From contig NZ_CP053108.1 in NCBI RefSeq assembly GCF_013009075.1, positions 3,366,517-3,430,516 of the forward strand: a stretch of 64,000 nt of DNA, in the 5' to 3' direction. The DNA is from Halomonas sp. TA22. GTDB taxonomy: Bacteria > Pseudomonadota > Gammaproteobacteria > Pseudomonadales > Halomonadaceae. Each line of letters starts with the position of its first letter. Position 1 is the stretch's first letter. Below are positions 39,092 through 48,817 of the stretch, piece by piece. The notes under the pieces are model-generated. The model ran no database searches. It saw only the letters and a list, made by a program, of their open reading frames with translations, and was not told the origin of the DNA. Made by a program: the position numbers and the translations under genes.

Positions 39092-41821
39092 ATGATCAAT
39101 TCTCTGTTACGCAAGGTGGTCGGTTCCAAGAACGACCGCGAAGTCAAACGCCTGAGCAAGCCGGTCACGCAGATCAACGAGCTCGAGCCGCGCTTCGAGG
39201 CCCTCGACGATGCGGCGCTTAAGGCCGTTACTGGTGAGTTTCGCGAACGTATCGCTGGCGGCGAGACGCTGGACAAGCTATTGCCGGAAGCCTTTGCCGT
39301 GGTGCGCGAGGCGAGCAAGCGCGTCATGGGCATGCGCCATTTCGATGTACAGATGATCGGCGGCATCGCCCTGCATCGTGGTCGTATCGCCGAGATGAAG
39401 ACCGGCGAGGGCAAGACGCTGGTCGCCACGCTCGCGGTATATCTCAATGCCCTGCCCGGCAAGGGCGTACACGTGGTCACCGTCAATGATTACCTGGCGA
39501 CCCGCGACGCCGAGTGGATGCGCCCGCTCTACGAGTTCCTCGGATTGTCGGTGGGTACCATCTACGCCGGCCAGGATAGCGGCCAGAAGCGCCAGGCCTA
39601 CGCCTGCGACATCACCTACGGCACCAACAACGAATTCGGCTTCGACTATCTGCGCGACAACATGGCCTTCTCGCTGGAGGACAAGGTTCAGCGCAAGCTC
39701 AACTACGCCATCATCGATGAGGTCGACTCGATCCTGATCGATGAGGCGCGCACGCCGCTGATCATTTCGGGACCGGTGGAAGAGAACACCGAGATGTACA
39801 AGGTGGTCGACCGCCTGGCTCAGCAAGTGGTCAAGTGCAGCGATCCGGAGGATCCGGCCAGTGGCGACTTCCTGCTCGACGAGAAACAGAAGCAGGTCGA
39901 GTTGACCGAAGAGGGGCACCACAAGGTCGAGGCACTGATGCGTGCCGAAGGCCTGCTGGGTGAAGAGGATTCCCTGTACGCCGTACAGAACCTCAACCTG
40001 CTCCAGCACATGCATTCGGCGCTGCGTGCGCGCCATCTCTACCAGCGCGATGTCGACTATATCGTCAATGATGGCCAGGTGGTGATCGTCGACGAGCATA
40101 CCGGGCGCAGCATGCCGGGGCGCCGCTGGTCCGAAGGATTGCACCAGGCGGTGGAGGCCAAGGAAGGGGTAACGGTGCAACGCGAGAGCCAGACGCTGGC
40201 CTCGACGACGTTCCAGAACTATTTCCGCCTTTATGACAAATTGGCCGGCATGACCGGGACTGCCGACACCGAGGCGTTCGAGTTCCGCCAGATCTATGGC
40301 CTGGACGTAATGGTGATCCCCACCAACCGTCCGTTGGGGCGTCGCGATCTCAACGACCTCGTCTACCTCTCCACCGAAGAAAAGTTCGAAGCGATCATCA
40401 AGGATGTCCAGGCCGAGACGGCGGCGGGCAGGCCGGTACTGGTCGGTACGGCTTCCATCGAGAGCTCCGAGTATCTGGCCCGCCTCATGAAAGAGGCCAA
40501 CCTGACATTCAACGTGCTCAATGCCAAGCAGCACCAGAGCGAGGCGGAGATTATCGCCCAAGCTGGGCGGCCGGGGGCAATCACCATCGCCACCAACATG
40601 GCCGGCCGGGGTACCGATATCGTGCTGGGGGGTAACTGGGAAGCCGAGGTGGCCAAGCTCGAGAATCCCGACCAAGCGCAGATCGATACTGCCAAGGCGG
40701 CATGGCAGGAGCGTCACGAGGCGGTATTGGCAGCGGGCGGTCTGCATGTGATCGGCTCCGAGCGTCACGAGTCGCGGCGCATCGACAATCAGCTGCGTGG
40801 GCGCTCCGGCCGTCAGGGTGATCCGGGCTCCACCCGCTTCTTCCTGTCGCTGGAAGATAGCCTGATGCGGCTATTCGGTTCCGATCGCGTTCAACGCATG
40901 ATGAAGGCGCTGGGGATCGAGCGTGGCGAGGCGATCGAGCACAAGATGGTCTCAAACGCAGTGGAGCGTGCCCAGAAGAAGGTGGAGGGCCGCAACTTCG
41001 ATATCCGCAAGCAGTTGCTCGAGTACGATGACGTGGCCAACGCCCAGCGTCGCGTGATCTACGAGCAGCGCGACGAGATCCTTGGCGCCGAGGATGTCTC
41101 CGCCAACGTGCGTGGCATCCATGAAGAGGTGCTGGAGCAGGCGATCAGCGATTTCGTCCCGCCCCAGAGCCTGCCCGAGCAGTGGGATCTGGAGGGATTG
41201 CAGGCGCATCTCAAGACCGAGTTCAACCTCGAGGCTCCGCTGCTGGAGTGGGCCGAAGCGGATGAGCATTTTCACGAAGAGCAGTTGCGCGAACGGCTGC
41301 AGGCCCAGCATCGCGATGCCTATGCTGAGAAAGTGAAGAGTGTGGGCGAGGAGTTGATGCGCCGTTTCGAGAAGCAGGTCATGCTGCAGGTGCTCGATAC
41401 CCGTTGGAAGGAGCATCTTCAGGCCATGGATCACCTGCGCCGGGGTATCCACCTGCGAGGTTACGCGCAGAAGAATCCCAAGCAGGAGTACAAGCGCGAA
41501 TCCTTCGAGCTGTTCCAGATCTTGCTGGCCAATATCAAGGCCGATATCACGCGCATCCTCAGTCATGTCAAGGTGCGCCGTCAAGAGGAGGTCGAGGAGC
41601 TTGAACGCAAGCGCCGTGAGGCGCTCGAGCGCGAGAAGGCCGCGGCCGCCAGCCGTCATGACGAGTATGATACCTCTCCCGAAACGCCGGCCGCTGGCGA
41701 AGCCGCACCGGGGAGCGACGGAAAACCGCTGCGTCGCGAGGGGCCCAAGGTCGGACGTAACGACCCCTGTGTCTGCGGGTCGGGCAAGAAGTACAAGCAG
41801 TGCTGTGGAAAACTCAACTAG
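39092..41821 (+). CDS. secA: SecA, preprotein translocase ATPase
   Basis: A 909-residue motor that pushes preproteins through SecYEG. Walker A is '[13 protein letters not shown]' (about residue 103), DEAD-like '[17 protein letters not shown]' (about 208), and the second motor half '[16 protein letters not shown]' follows. The tail is the zinc-binding SEC-C motif '[13 protein letters not shown]', which binds SecB. ATG 39092 begins '[16 protein letters not shown]'; an in-frame earlier start at 39041 is not homologous. The ribosome site is weak (GGA), fitting translational control by the upstream small gene. Confidence 0.98.
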   Translation: MINSLLRKVVGSKNDREVKRLSKPVTQINELEPRFEALDDAALKAVTGEFRERIAGGETLDKLLPEAFAVVREASKRVMGMRHFDVQMIGGIALHRGRIAEMKTGEGKTLVATLAVYLNALPGKGVHVVTVNDYLATRDAEWMRPLYEFLGLSVGTIYAGQDSGQKRQAYACDITYGTNNEFGFDYLRDNMAFSLEDKVQRKLNYAIIDEVDSILIDEARTPLIISGPVEENTEMYKVVDRLAQQVVKCSDPEDPASGDFLLDEKQKQVELTEEGHHKVEALMRAEGLLGEEDSLYAVQNLNLLQHMHSALRARHLYQRDVDYIVNDGQVVIVDEHTGRSMPGRRWSEGLHQAVEAKEGVTVQRESQTLASTTFQNYFRLYDKLAGMTGTADTEAFEFRQIYGLDVMVIPTNRPLGRRDLNDLVYLSTEEKFEAIIKDVQAETAAGRPVLVGTASIESSEYLARLMKEANLTFNVLNAKQHQSEAEIIAQAGRPGAITIATNMAGRGTDIVLGGNWEAEVAKLENPDQAQIDTAKAAWQERHEAVLAAGGLHVIGSERHESRRIDNQLRGRSGRQGDPGSTRFFLSLEDSLMRLFGSDRVQRMMKALGIERGEAIEHKMVSNAVERAQKKVEGRNFDIRKQLLEYDDVANAQRRVIYEQRDEILGAEDVSANVRGIHEEVLEQAISDFVPPQSLPEQWDLEGLQAHLKTEFNLEAPLLEWAEADEHFHEEQLRERLQAQHRDAYAEKVKSVGEELMRRFEKQVMLQVLDTRWKEHLQAMDHLRRGIHLRGYAQKNPKQEYKRESFELFQILLANIKADITRILSHVKVRRQEEVEELERKRREALEREKAAAASRHDEYDTSPETPAAGEAAPGSDGKPLRREGPKVGRNDPCVCGSGKKYKQCCGKLN

Positions 41822-41833
41822 GGAGATCGCATC

Positions 41834-43042
41834 ATGGCGGTGGGCAAGGCGTTTTTTCCGGCAATGCCAGCGATCGATGGGGTACGGCTCGGCACGGCCA
41901 TGGCCGGTATCAAGAAACCGGGCCGCCGTGACTTGGTCGTCATCGAGATCGCCGAAGGTGCCTCGGTGGCGGGAACCTTTACGCGCAATGCCTTCTGTGC
42001 GGCGCCGGTGCATGTCGCCAAGCGCCACCTTGGGCTCGATACGCCACGCTACCTGGTGATCAATACCGGTAACGCCAATGCCGGTACCGGTGATATCGGC
42101 ATGCGAGACGCCGAAGCCAGCTGCGCTGAGCTCGCGCGTCTCGCTGGGGTGCCGGGCACCACGGTACTGCCGTTCTCTACTGGCGTGATCGGCGAGCCGC
42201 TACCCATGGAACGCCTGCTGGCGGGGTTGCCGGCGGCCCTCGAGTCACTGGAGGCACGTGGCTGGGAGGCGGCGGCACAGGGCATTCTCACTACCGATAC
42301 GCGCCCCAAGGGTGCCTCGAGGCGTCTCAAGATCGGCGGTCAGCAGGTCACCATCAACGGCATCAGCAAGGGCTCGGGCATGATCAAGCCCAACATGGCG
42401 ACCATGCTGGGCTTCGTTGCCACCGATGCGGCCATCGGGCAGGGGTTGCTCGAACGGTTGCTGCGCGAGGGGGTGGAGCGCTCCTTCAACTGCATCACCG
42501 TCGACAGCGACACCTCGACCAATGATGCCTGCATGCTGATCGCGACGGGGCGCGGCGCCAGTATATCCACCGAGGAGCAGGTCGCCTTGTTCCGGGCAGC
42601 GCTCGATGAGGTGCTGATGGAGCTGGCCCAGGCGATCATTCGGGATGGCGAGGGGGCGACCAAGTTCGTCACGCTCGAGGTGAGTGAAGCCAGCTCCCGA
42701 GAGGAAGCGCTCGAGGTGGCCTTCACGGTGGCGCACTCACCACTGGTCAAGACTGCCCTCTACGCCTCGGACGCCAACTGGGGGCGCATCTTGGCAGCGG
42801 TGGGCCGTGCTCCGCTCGAGGCGTTCGATGTCTCGCAGGTGGTCATCGAGCTTGGCGACGTGCGGCTAGTGGAGCATGGCGGCAGGGCCGCGAGCTATAC
42901 CGAGGAGGCCGGCAGTACCGTGATGGCCGGCGAGGAAATCGTCATTGGAATTCGCTTGGGACGCGGTGAGTCCTCCGCTACGGTGTGGACCTCCGATCTT
43001 TCCCATGACTATGTCTCAATCAACGCCGAATACCGTAGCTAG
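41834..43042 (+). CDS. argJ: ArgJ, glutamate N-acetyltransferase / amino-acid acetyltransferase
   Basis: A 402-residue Ntn-fold enzyme that recycles the acetyl group from N-acetylornithine to glutamate in arginine synthesis. The self-cleavage region 'KGSGMIKPNMATMLGF' (about residues 179-194) contains the Ala-Thr bond whose Thr becomes the nucleophile; 'ILTTDTRPKGAS' (about 152) precedes it. GGGAGA before the ATG supports the start. It lies 12 bases after secA, so it may be cotranscribed. Whether it is mono- or bifunctional cannot be told from sequence. Confidence 0.95.
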   Translation: MAVGKAFFPAMPAIDGVRLGTAMAGIKKPGRRDLVVIEIAEGASVAGTFTRNAFCAAPVHVAKRHLGLDTPRYLVINTGNANAGTGDIGMRDAEASCAELARLAGVPGTTVLPFSTGVIGEPLPMERLLAGLPAALESLEARGWEAAAQGILTTDTRPKGASRRLKIGGQQVTINGISKGSGMIKPNMATMLGFVATDAAIGQGLLERLLREGVERSFNCITVDSDTSTNDACMLIATGRGASISTEEQVALFRAALDEVLMELAQAIIRDGEGATKFVTLEVSEASSREEALEVAFTVAHSPLVKTALYASDANWGRILAAVGRAPLEAFDVSQVVIELGDVRLVEHGGRAASYTEEAGSTVMAGEEIVIGIRLGRGESSATVWTSDLSHDYVSINAEYRS

Positions 43043-43088
43043 TCCGCGCGGATAGGACGTTGCCCTTGATGGAAAGGTTGTGAACGAA

Positions 43089-44036
43089 ATGGTGAAGAGA
43101 CGGGTACATGTGGCAGCCGCCGCCATCGTCAGCCGTGATCGGCAGCAGGTATTGATTGCCCGACGCCCTTCGAGCGTGGATCAAGGGGGGCTGTGGGAGT
43201 TTCCCGGTGGCAAGCTGGCGCCTTACGAGACTGGCTTCGAAGCCCTCAAGCGCGAGCTGCATGAAGAGCTGGGCGTGGAGATCCAGCGTGCTCAACCGCT
43301 GATACGCGTGCATCACGAGTATCCGGACAAGCATATTTTGCTGGATGTGTGGCAGGTGCATGCCTATGCCGGTGAGCCTTTCGGTCGCGAGGGGCAGGCG
43401 GTACGCTGGGTGGGAATGGATGAGCTGTTCCAGTACCCGTTTCCGGCCGCCAATCTGCCAATCCTGCGCGCAGTGATGCTACCCACCGAATACCTGATCA
43501 CGGCCGAGGAGAGCGACGACGAGCTGTTCATGACGCGTCTGGAGCGTGCCCTGCGCGAGGATGGCATTCAACTGGTGCAGCTGCGCGCCAAGCAGCTAGA
43601 CGAGAGCGCCTATCGGGTGCGTGCCGAGCGGGCGCTTGCGCTGTGTCGCGAGTATGGGGCGCGCCTTCTGCTCAATGGCGAGCCTGAGCTTCTCGAGTCG
43701 GTGGATGCCGATGGCATCCACTTGACCAGCGAGCGGCTGATGGGGCTTGAGCGCCGGCCCATTGCCGATGGTAAATGGCTCTCTGCCTCGACCCATGATC
43801 GGGTACAGCTCGACCAGGCGCGACGTATCGGCTGCGATTTCGTGACGCTCTCTCCGCTGCGCACCACGCCGACGCATCCGGATGCCGAGCCGCTGGGCTG
43901 GCACGATTTCCAGCAGTTGGTGGAGACCGCGGCGATGCCGGTCTTCGCCTTGGGCGGCATGACCCGCTTCGATGCCAACCATGCGCGTGCGGTGGGGGCG
44001 CAGGGGATCGCCTCGATTCGCGATTTTTGGAAATAA
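43089..44036 (+). CDS. Nudix hydrolase fused to a ThiE/TenI-like domain
   Basis: A 315-residue two-domain protein. The N-terminal Nudix domain is MutT-like, with the full Nudix box in 'GGKLAPYETGFEALKRELHEELG' split over about residues 38-60 (G-x5-E-x7-REL-x-EE-x-G kept); MutT removes oxidised 8-oxo-dGTP. The C-terminal half (about 140-315) resembles thiamine-phosphate synthase: 'IQLVQLRAK', 'DADGIHLTSERL', 'SASTHD', 'LSPLRTTPTHPDAEPLGW', 'VFALGGM'. The usual NDR phosphate loop is 'LLNGE', so true ThiE activity is doubtful. The start is ATG 43089 after GGAAAGG, not GTG 43080. Pseudomonads have the same fusion. Confidence 0.9.
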   Translation: MVKRRVHVAAAAIVSRDRQQVLIARRPSSVDQGGLWEFPGGKLAPYETGFEALKRELHEELGVEIQRAQPLIRVHHEYPDKHILLDVWQVHAYAGEPFGREGQAVRWVGMDELFQYPFPAANLPILRAVMLPTEYLITAEESDDELFMTRLERALREDGIQLVQLRAKQLDESAYRVRAERALALCREYGARLLLNGEPELLESVDADGIHLTSERLMGLERRPIADGKWLSASTHDRVQLDQARRIGCDFVTLSPLRTTPTHPDAEPLGWHDFQQLVETAAMPVFALGGMTRFDANHARAVGAQGIASIRDFWK

Positions 44037-44045
44037 TCCACCAAC

Positions 44046-44072
44046 AAAAACCCGCCATATGGCGGGTTTTTT
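44046..44072. terminator. Bidirectional terminator after the Nudix/ThiE-like gene
   Basis: AAAAACCCGCCA-TATGGCGGGTTTTTT is a near-symmetric hairpin with A- and T-runs on either side. It lies between convergent genes and should stop both transcripts. Confidence 0.92.
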
Positions 44073-44091
44073 GTGGCATGCGATGGCAGGA

Positions 44092-44988
44092 TCAATCGCG
44101 ATAACGGCGAGTCAGGTCGCCATAGGCATCGATGCGACGATCGCGCAGGTAGGGCCACATGCGCCGAATATACTCGCTGCGGCTCATGTCGAGCTCGACG
44201 AGCAACTGCTCGGACTCCTCCCCGGCATGCGCCAGAAGCTCCCCTTGCGGACCACAGATGAAACTGCCGCCCCAGAAGTTGATACCATCGCTGACGCCGG
44301 AGTGATCGGGCTCGAAGCCGACCCGGTTGGCGACTAGTACCGGCAGGCCGTTGGCCACGCCATGCGAGCGCTGGATCAGCGTCCAGGCCTCCTTCTGGCG
44401 GCCCTTCTCGGGCAGGTCATCGGGCGGATGCCAGCCGATGGCTGTCGGGTAGAGCAGCAGCTCGGCGCCGGCCAGGGCCATCAGGCGTGCCGCTTCCGGA
44501 TACCACTGGTCCCAGCAGACCAGCACGCCCAGGCGACCCACCGAGGTATCGATGGGGGTAAAGCCTCGCTCGCCGTCGGCATCGCCTGGGGCGAAGTAAA
44601 ACTTCTCATAGAAGCCCGGGTCATCAGGGATATGCATCTTGCGGTAGTGGCCTACACGTCCCTGCTGGCGGTCGTAGACCACTGCGGTATTGTGGTAGAG
44701 CCCCGCTGCGCGCCGCTCGAACAGCGAGCCCACCAGCACAATGTCCAGTTCGGCTGCCAAGTGCGCCAGGCGCTGGCCGGTGGGGCCGTCGAGTGGCTCG
44801 GCGAGGTCGAACAGCTCGGCATCTTCGTACTGGCAGAAGTAGTGGGTGGCATGCAGCTCCTGCAGCAGAACCAGTTTGGCGCCCTGGGCGGCGAGTTCGC
44901 GCACCCCGGCCTCGCTCTCGTCCAGGCTTTTGGCCTTATCCGGCCAGGCCGCTTGCTGGACCAGTCCGACCTTGAGGGTCTTGCTCAT
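44092..44988 (-). CDS. aguB: N-carbamoylputrescine amidase
   Basis: A 298-residue nitrilase-superfamily amidase. The catalytic triad is visible: Glu in 'LLQELHATHYFC' (about residue 44), Lys in 'YRKMHIPDDPGFYEKFYF' (about 118) and Cys in 'VLVCWDQWYPEAARLMAL' (about 157). It hydrolyses N-carbamoylputrescine to putrescine, ammonia and CO2. It overlaps the end of aguA by four bases, and the pair completes agmatine-to-putrescine conversion. Confidence 0.95.
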   Translation of the reverse strand: MSKTLKVGLVQQAAWPDKAKSLDESEAGVRELAAQGAKLVLLQELHATHYFCQYEDAELFDLAEPLDGPTGQRLAHLAAELDIVLVGSLFERRAAGLYHNTAVVYDRQQGRVGHYRKMHIPDDPGFYEKFYFAPGDADGERGFTPIDTSVGRLGVLVCWDQWYPEAARLMALAGAELLLYPTAIGWHPPDDLPEKGRQKEAWTLIQRSHGVANGLPVLVANRVGFEPDHSGVSDGINFWGGSFICGPQGELLAHAGEESEQLLVELDMSRSEYIRRMWPYLRDRRIDAYGDLTRRYRD

Positions 44989-46046
44989 TGGGTTTTCTCC
45001 TCGTCAACGCAAAACGGAGTCAGGGTGCCGCGTGGTAACTGCATGGTCAGGCAGTGAAGGCTGCCATGTTGACGAATCACGGCGCGACAGTCGATGGGGA
45101 TGATGTCGCGATCGGGAAACGCCTCGTCCAGGGCCGCCAGCGCCGCGGCGTCGGCGGCATCGGCATAGGTCGGCACCAGCACTGCGCCATTGATGATCAG
45201 GAAGTTGGCATAGGTCGCCGGCAGGCGATGACCATCCTCAGGATCGAAGCAGGGGCGTGGCCAGGGTAGCGCGATCAGCCGATAGGGCTGGCCATTGACC
45301 TGGCGCAAGGCACGAAGTTCCGACTCCATGGCCTTGAGTGCCGGGTAGTGAGCGTCGCGCTCATCGTCGCAGCGAACATAGGCGATGGTCTGCGGGTCAC
45401 AGAAGCGTGCCAGCGTATCGACATGGCTGTCGGTGTCGTCGCCCTCCAGATGGCCATGGGCGAGCCACAACACGCGCTGGGCGCCGAGCTCGTCGGCCAG
45501 GCGCGTCTCGACATCGGCCCGGGCCAGGGTCGGATTGCGGTTGGGATTGAGCAGGCAGGCCTCGGTGGTGAGCAGGGTGCCCTGGCCGTCGCTCTCGATG
45601 GCGCCTCCTTCGAGTACCCAGTCGTGGCTCTCGATGGGCACCTGGTAGAGGCCCGCCTGTGCCAGGTTGGCGGTCACTGCGTTGTCGCGCGTCGCCGCGA
45701 ACTTGCCGCCCCAGCCGGTGAAACGGTAATCGAGCAGGCACGGGCTGCCGTCGCGCTCCACGGCGAGGGGGCCGAAATCGCGGGTCCAGGTATCGTCACT
45801 GGCAACGATCGCCAGGCGCAACCGCTCGGCAGGCACGCCCAGGCGTGCGAAGCTGGCCACCAGTCGCTCACGGGTTGGCATGTCGGCCACGCCGATCACC
45901 ACCGCCTGGTAGCGAGCAATGGCCACCACCAGCGCTTCCAGGGTTGCCTCGATGCGTTCGAGGATCTCCGACCAGTCGCTCTCTGCCGTTGGCCAGGTCA
46001 GTTGCACGGCATCCTGGGGATGCCATTCGGGGAACATGCGATTCAC
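44985..46046 (-). CDS. aguA: Agmatine deiminase
   Basis: A 353-residue member of the guanidino-group-modifying family that converts agmatine to N-carbamoylputrescine. Signature blocks: 'DDTWTRDFGPLAV' (about residue 84), 'GWGGKF', 'LEGGAIESDGQGTLLTTEACLLN' split around residue 145, 'HLEGDDTDSHVD' (about 200) and catalytic Cys in 'HGSLHCLTMQLPRG' (about 336). The start is GTG 46046, with GAGAAGAG seven bases upstream; ATG 46037 is an alternative. It begins the aguA-aguB operon. Confidence 0.95.
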   Translation of the reverse strand: MNRMFPEWHPQDAVQLTWPTAESDWSEILERIEATLEALVVAIARYQAVVIGVADMPTRERLVASFARLGVPAERLRLAIVASDDTWTRDFGPLAVERDGSPCLLDYRFTGWGGKFAATRDNAVTANLAQAGLYQVPIESHDWVLEGGAIESDGQGTLLTTEACLLNPNRNPTLARADVETRLADELGAQRVLWLAHGHLEGDDTDSHVDTLARFCDPQTIAYVRCDDERDAHYPALKAMESELRALRQVNGQPYRLIALPWPRPCFDPEDGHRLPATYANFLIINGAVLVPTYADAADAAALAALDEAFPDRDIIPIDCRAVIRQHGSLHCLTMQLPRGTLTPFCVDEEKTQ

Positions 46047-46188
46047 TATGACGCTCTTCTCACCGTTGTGTGGTATACGCTGGACGGCGCAATGTAGGGC
46101 GCCGGGGAGGCGGATGCAAGCCCACCGACGATGCAGATTGAATGAAAAAAACGTACCATGAGCGCCCTCTGAAAAGGAAACGATCGTA

Positions 46189-47430
46189 ATGCTCGACCGC
46201 TTGCCCCTGATGCTTGGCCTGCGCTATGTCCGCGCCAAGCGACGCAATCACTTCATCTCCTTCATTTCATTGACTTCCATGCTGGGCCTGATGCTCGGGG
46301 TGGCGGTGCTGATCCTGGTGCTGTCGGTGATGAACGGCTTCGATCATGAGCTGCGCACTCGCGTGCTCGGCATGGTGCCGCATACCAAGATCGAGCAACG
46401 CGGGGGCATGACCGATTGGCAGCCGCTGGCCGAGCGGCTGGTTCAGCGCGAGCGGGTACTCGGTGCCGCGCCCTACGTCGAGCAGCAGGGGATGTTTTCG
46501 GTGGGCGGACGCAACGAGGGCGCCATGGTCAATGGCATTCAGCCCGAGTACGAGGATCGCGTCTCGATCATCGGTCGACACATGCAGCGGGGCAACCTCG
46601 ACGACTTGGCCCCCGGCGAGTGGAACATCGTGCTCGGCTCATTGCTTGCACGTAATCTCGGTGTGGGCGTAGGCGACCGGGTCACGCTGCTTGTGCCCGA
46701 GGCCTCGATCACCCCGGCCGGTGTCTTCCCAAGGCTCAAGCGCTTTACCGTCAGTGGCATCTTCAGTGTGGGAGCCGATCTGGATGCCAACCTGGCCTAC
46801 GCCAATATCGAGGATATGCAGACCCTGGCGCGGATGGGCGATGCCGTCGGCGGACTGCGCCTGGAACTCGATGATCTGTTTGCCGCCAACAGCGAGACGC
46901 GCGCGATCATCGATGAGCTCGGTGCCGGCTATCGCGGCCTCGACTGGACCTTCTCGCATGGCAACCTGTTCCAGGCGATCCAGATGGAGAAGCGCATGAT
47001 TGGTCTGCTACTGACCGTCATCATTGCCGTGGCGGCGTTCAATATCGTCTCGACGCTGGTGATGGTGGTGACCGATAAGCATGCCGATATCGCCATCCTG
47101 CGTACCATTGGCGCCACGCCGCGCTCGATCATGGGTATCTTCATCGTCCAAGGGATGGCCATCGGCATCATCGGTATCCTGATCGGACTGATACTTGGAG
47201 TGGTTCTGGCACTGACGATCTCCGATATCATCAGCTTCTTCGAGTCGGTGCTGGGCATCCAGTTCCTCGATGCCAATGTCTACTTCATCAGCTATCTGCC
47301 CTCGCGCCTGAACTGGGAAGACGTGGGCAATATCGTACTGGCCGCCTTTGTATTGACGTTCCTATCCACCCTATATCCGGCCTGGCGTGCGGCCCGGGTC
47401 CAGCCTGCCGAGGTGCTTCGCTATGAGTGA
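46189..47430 (+). CDS. lolC: Lipoprotein-releasing ABC transporter permease (LolC/LolE/LolF type)
   Basis: A 413-residue MacB-type permease: transmembrane helix at about 22-46, a long periplasmic domain (about 47-265), then three helices (about 270-292, 315-345, 375-395). The conserved 'FISFISLTSMLGLMLGVAVLI' is present. 'TPAGVFPRLKRF' (about residues 177-188) matches the LolC Hook that grabs LolA. It extracts outer-membrane lipoproteins from the inner membrane with LolD. Only one permease gene is found here, so the complex may be a LolF-like homodimer. AAAGGA precedes the ATG. Confidence 0.92.
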   Translation: MLDRLPLMLGLRYVRAKRRNHFISFISLTSMLGLMLGVAVLILVLSVMNGFDHELRTRVLGMVPHTKIEQRGGMTDWQPLAERLVQRERVLGAAPYVEQQGMFSVGGRNEGAMVNGIQPEYEDRVSIIGRHMQRGNLDDLAPGEWNIVLGSLLARNLGVGVGDRVTLLVPEASITPAGVFPRLKRFTVSGIFSVGADLDANLAYANIEDMQTLARMGDAVGGLRLELDDLFAANSETRAIIDELGAGYRGLDWTFSHGNLFQAIQMEKRMIGLLLTVIIAVAAFNIVSTLVMVVTDKHADIAILRTIGATPRSIMGIFIVQGMAIGIIGILIGLILGVVLALTISDIISFFESVLGIQFLDANVYFISYLPSRLNWEDVGNIVLAAFVLTFLSTLYPAWRAARVQPAEVLRYE

Positions 47431-48142
47431 GATGGCCGCGATGAGAGAGCAAGATGGCGCACTTGGCGAGGTGATGCTGCAGTGCCTCGGCCTGACGCGG
47501 GTCTATCGGGAGGGGCCGCAGGACATCACCGTACTGCATGAGCTTAACCTCGAGGTGCGCGCCGGGGAGCGTGTCGCCGTGGTCGGCAGCTCCGGCTCGG
47601 GCAAAACGACCCTGCTCAACATGCTCGGCGGGCTCGACAAGCCCAGTGGTGGCAAGGTAATGGTGGCCGGTCGGTCGTTGGCCGAGCTGGGCGAGGCGGC
47701 GCTGGGCAAGTTTCGCAATCGGCATATCGGTTTCGTCTACCAGTTCCACCACCTGCTGGCCGAGCTCACTGCGTTGGAGAACGCCGCGTTGCCGCTGATC
47801 GTGCGCGGAGAGCGCAGCAAGCAGGCCAAGGCAAGAGCGCTCGAGATTCTCGAACGGGTGGGGATGGGACCGCGGGCGGAGCACAAGCCTGGCGAGCTCT
47901 CTGGAGGGGAGCGGCAACGCGTGGCGATCGCGCGCGCGCTGATCGCCGATCCCAGCCTGGTATTGATGGACGAGCCGACGGGGAATCTCGATCAGGCTAC
48001 TGCGGCGAGCATTCTGGCGCTGATGGACGAGTTGGCGCGCGCAAGTGCCTGTGCCTTCGTGATCGTCACCCACGACCCCGCGCTGGCGGCACATCAGGAT
48101 CGCGTGCTGCGCCTCGATGGCGGGCGCCTGACGCCTGACTGA
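47423..48142 (+). CDS. lolD: LolD, lipoprotein-releasing ATPase
   Basis: A 239-residue ABC ATPase with Walker A '[14 protein letters not shown]', the LolD motif near '[21 protein letters not shown]', signature 'LSGGERQR' and Walker B '[12 protein letters not shown]'. ATG 47423 overlaps the end of lolC by eight bases. It provides ATP hydrolysis for lipoprotein release. No lolE follows; the next gene is convergent. Confidence 0.96.
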   Translation: MSEMAAMREQDGALGEVMLQCLGLTRVYREGPQDITVLHELNLEVRAGERVAVVGSSGSGKTTLLNMLGGLDKPSGGKVMVAGRSLAELGEAALGKFRNRHIGFVYQFHHLLAELTALENAALPLIVRGERSKQAKARALEILERVGMGPRAEHKPGELSGGERQRVAIARALIADPSLVLMDEPTGNLDQATAASILALMDELARASACAFVIVTHDPALAAHQDRVLRLDGGRLTPD

Positions 48143-48147
48143 CCTCC

Positions 48148-48699
48148 TCAGCAGTTGTCGTCGTAAGGTCCCCGAAAGTGGTTGCGCCGCCGTCTACGAT
48201 GGCGGCGCTTCCAGTTGCGCGCGACCTGCCAGCGCCACAGCAGACGCACCACCAGGTTCGCGATAAGCCCGAGCACAACTGCCGAGACTAAAGAGCCCAC
48301 CACCAGGATGGGCAGGATCTCGACCATCTGCTCGGCGATCCAGCGTGTCGATATCTCAGTGGGAGCCTCCCTGACCGGAGTGCTCATCAGCCAGGAACCG
48401 AGCCGATAGTTGCCATAGAAGATCAGCGGCATGGTCAGCGGGTTGGTGATCCATACCAGGCCTACCGAGAGCGGCAGATTGCAGCGCAGCAGCCAGGCGC
48501 CGAAGGCCGCAACCACCATCTGAAAGGGAATCGGCAGCAGGGCGCTGAACAGCCCCACCATGAAGGCGTTGGCGACCGAGCGACGCGACAGTACCCATAA
48601 TGATGGGTTACTGATTAAATGCCCCATGAAGCGCAGGGAGCGATTGCGCTTCAGGGTGTCCGGATGGGGCATATGGCGCTGGAGAAGTCGGCGCAGCAT
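48148..48699 (-). CDS. DUF2062 membrane protein
   Basis: A 183-residue DUF2062 protein of unknown function. The basic N-terminus 'RRLLQRHMPHPDTLKRNRSLRF' is followed by membrane segments at about 45-80 and 132-160 and a very basic C-terminus ('KRRHRRRRRNHFRG'). ATG 48699 begins as homologues do; TTG 48720 is in frame but has no ribosome site. It lies between lolD (convergent) and comEC (divergent). No reaction can be assigned. Confidence 0.85.
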   Translation of the reverse strand: MLRRLLQRHMPHPDTLKRNRSLRFMGHLISNPSLWVLSRRSVANAFMVGLFSALLPIPFQMVVAAFGAWLLRCNLPLSVGLVWITNPLTMPLIFYGNYRLGSWLMSTPVREAPTEISTRWIAEQMVEILPILVVGSLVSAVVLGLIANLVVRLLWRWQVARNWKRRHRRRRRNHFRGPYDDNC

Positions 48700-48713
48700 G
48701 GGCTCGGTGGCAA

Positions 48714-48742
48714 GACTCAATGAATGGCGATTCGGGTATTAT
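48714..48742 (+). promoter_or_regulatory. Weak promoter-like pair before comEC
   Basis: TATTAT (48737-48742) with a poor -35 (GACTCA, 48714-48719) at 17 bases, 76 bases before the comEC start. It is listed because comEC heads a divergent operon and needs a promoter here. Confidence 0.3.
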
Positions 48743-48817
48743 CCATACATGCTACGTGCCCCGCCATGCCTCACCGGCCTGGAAAGCGGAATCACTGGTT
48801 GGCGGGGAGGCATGAGC

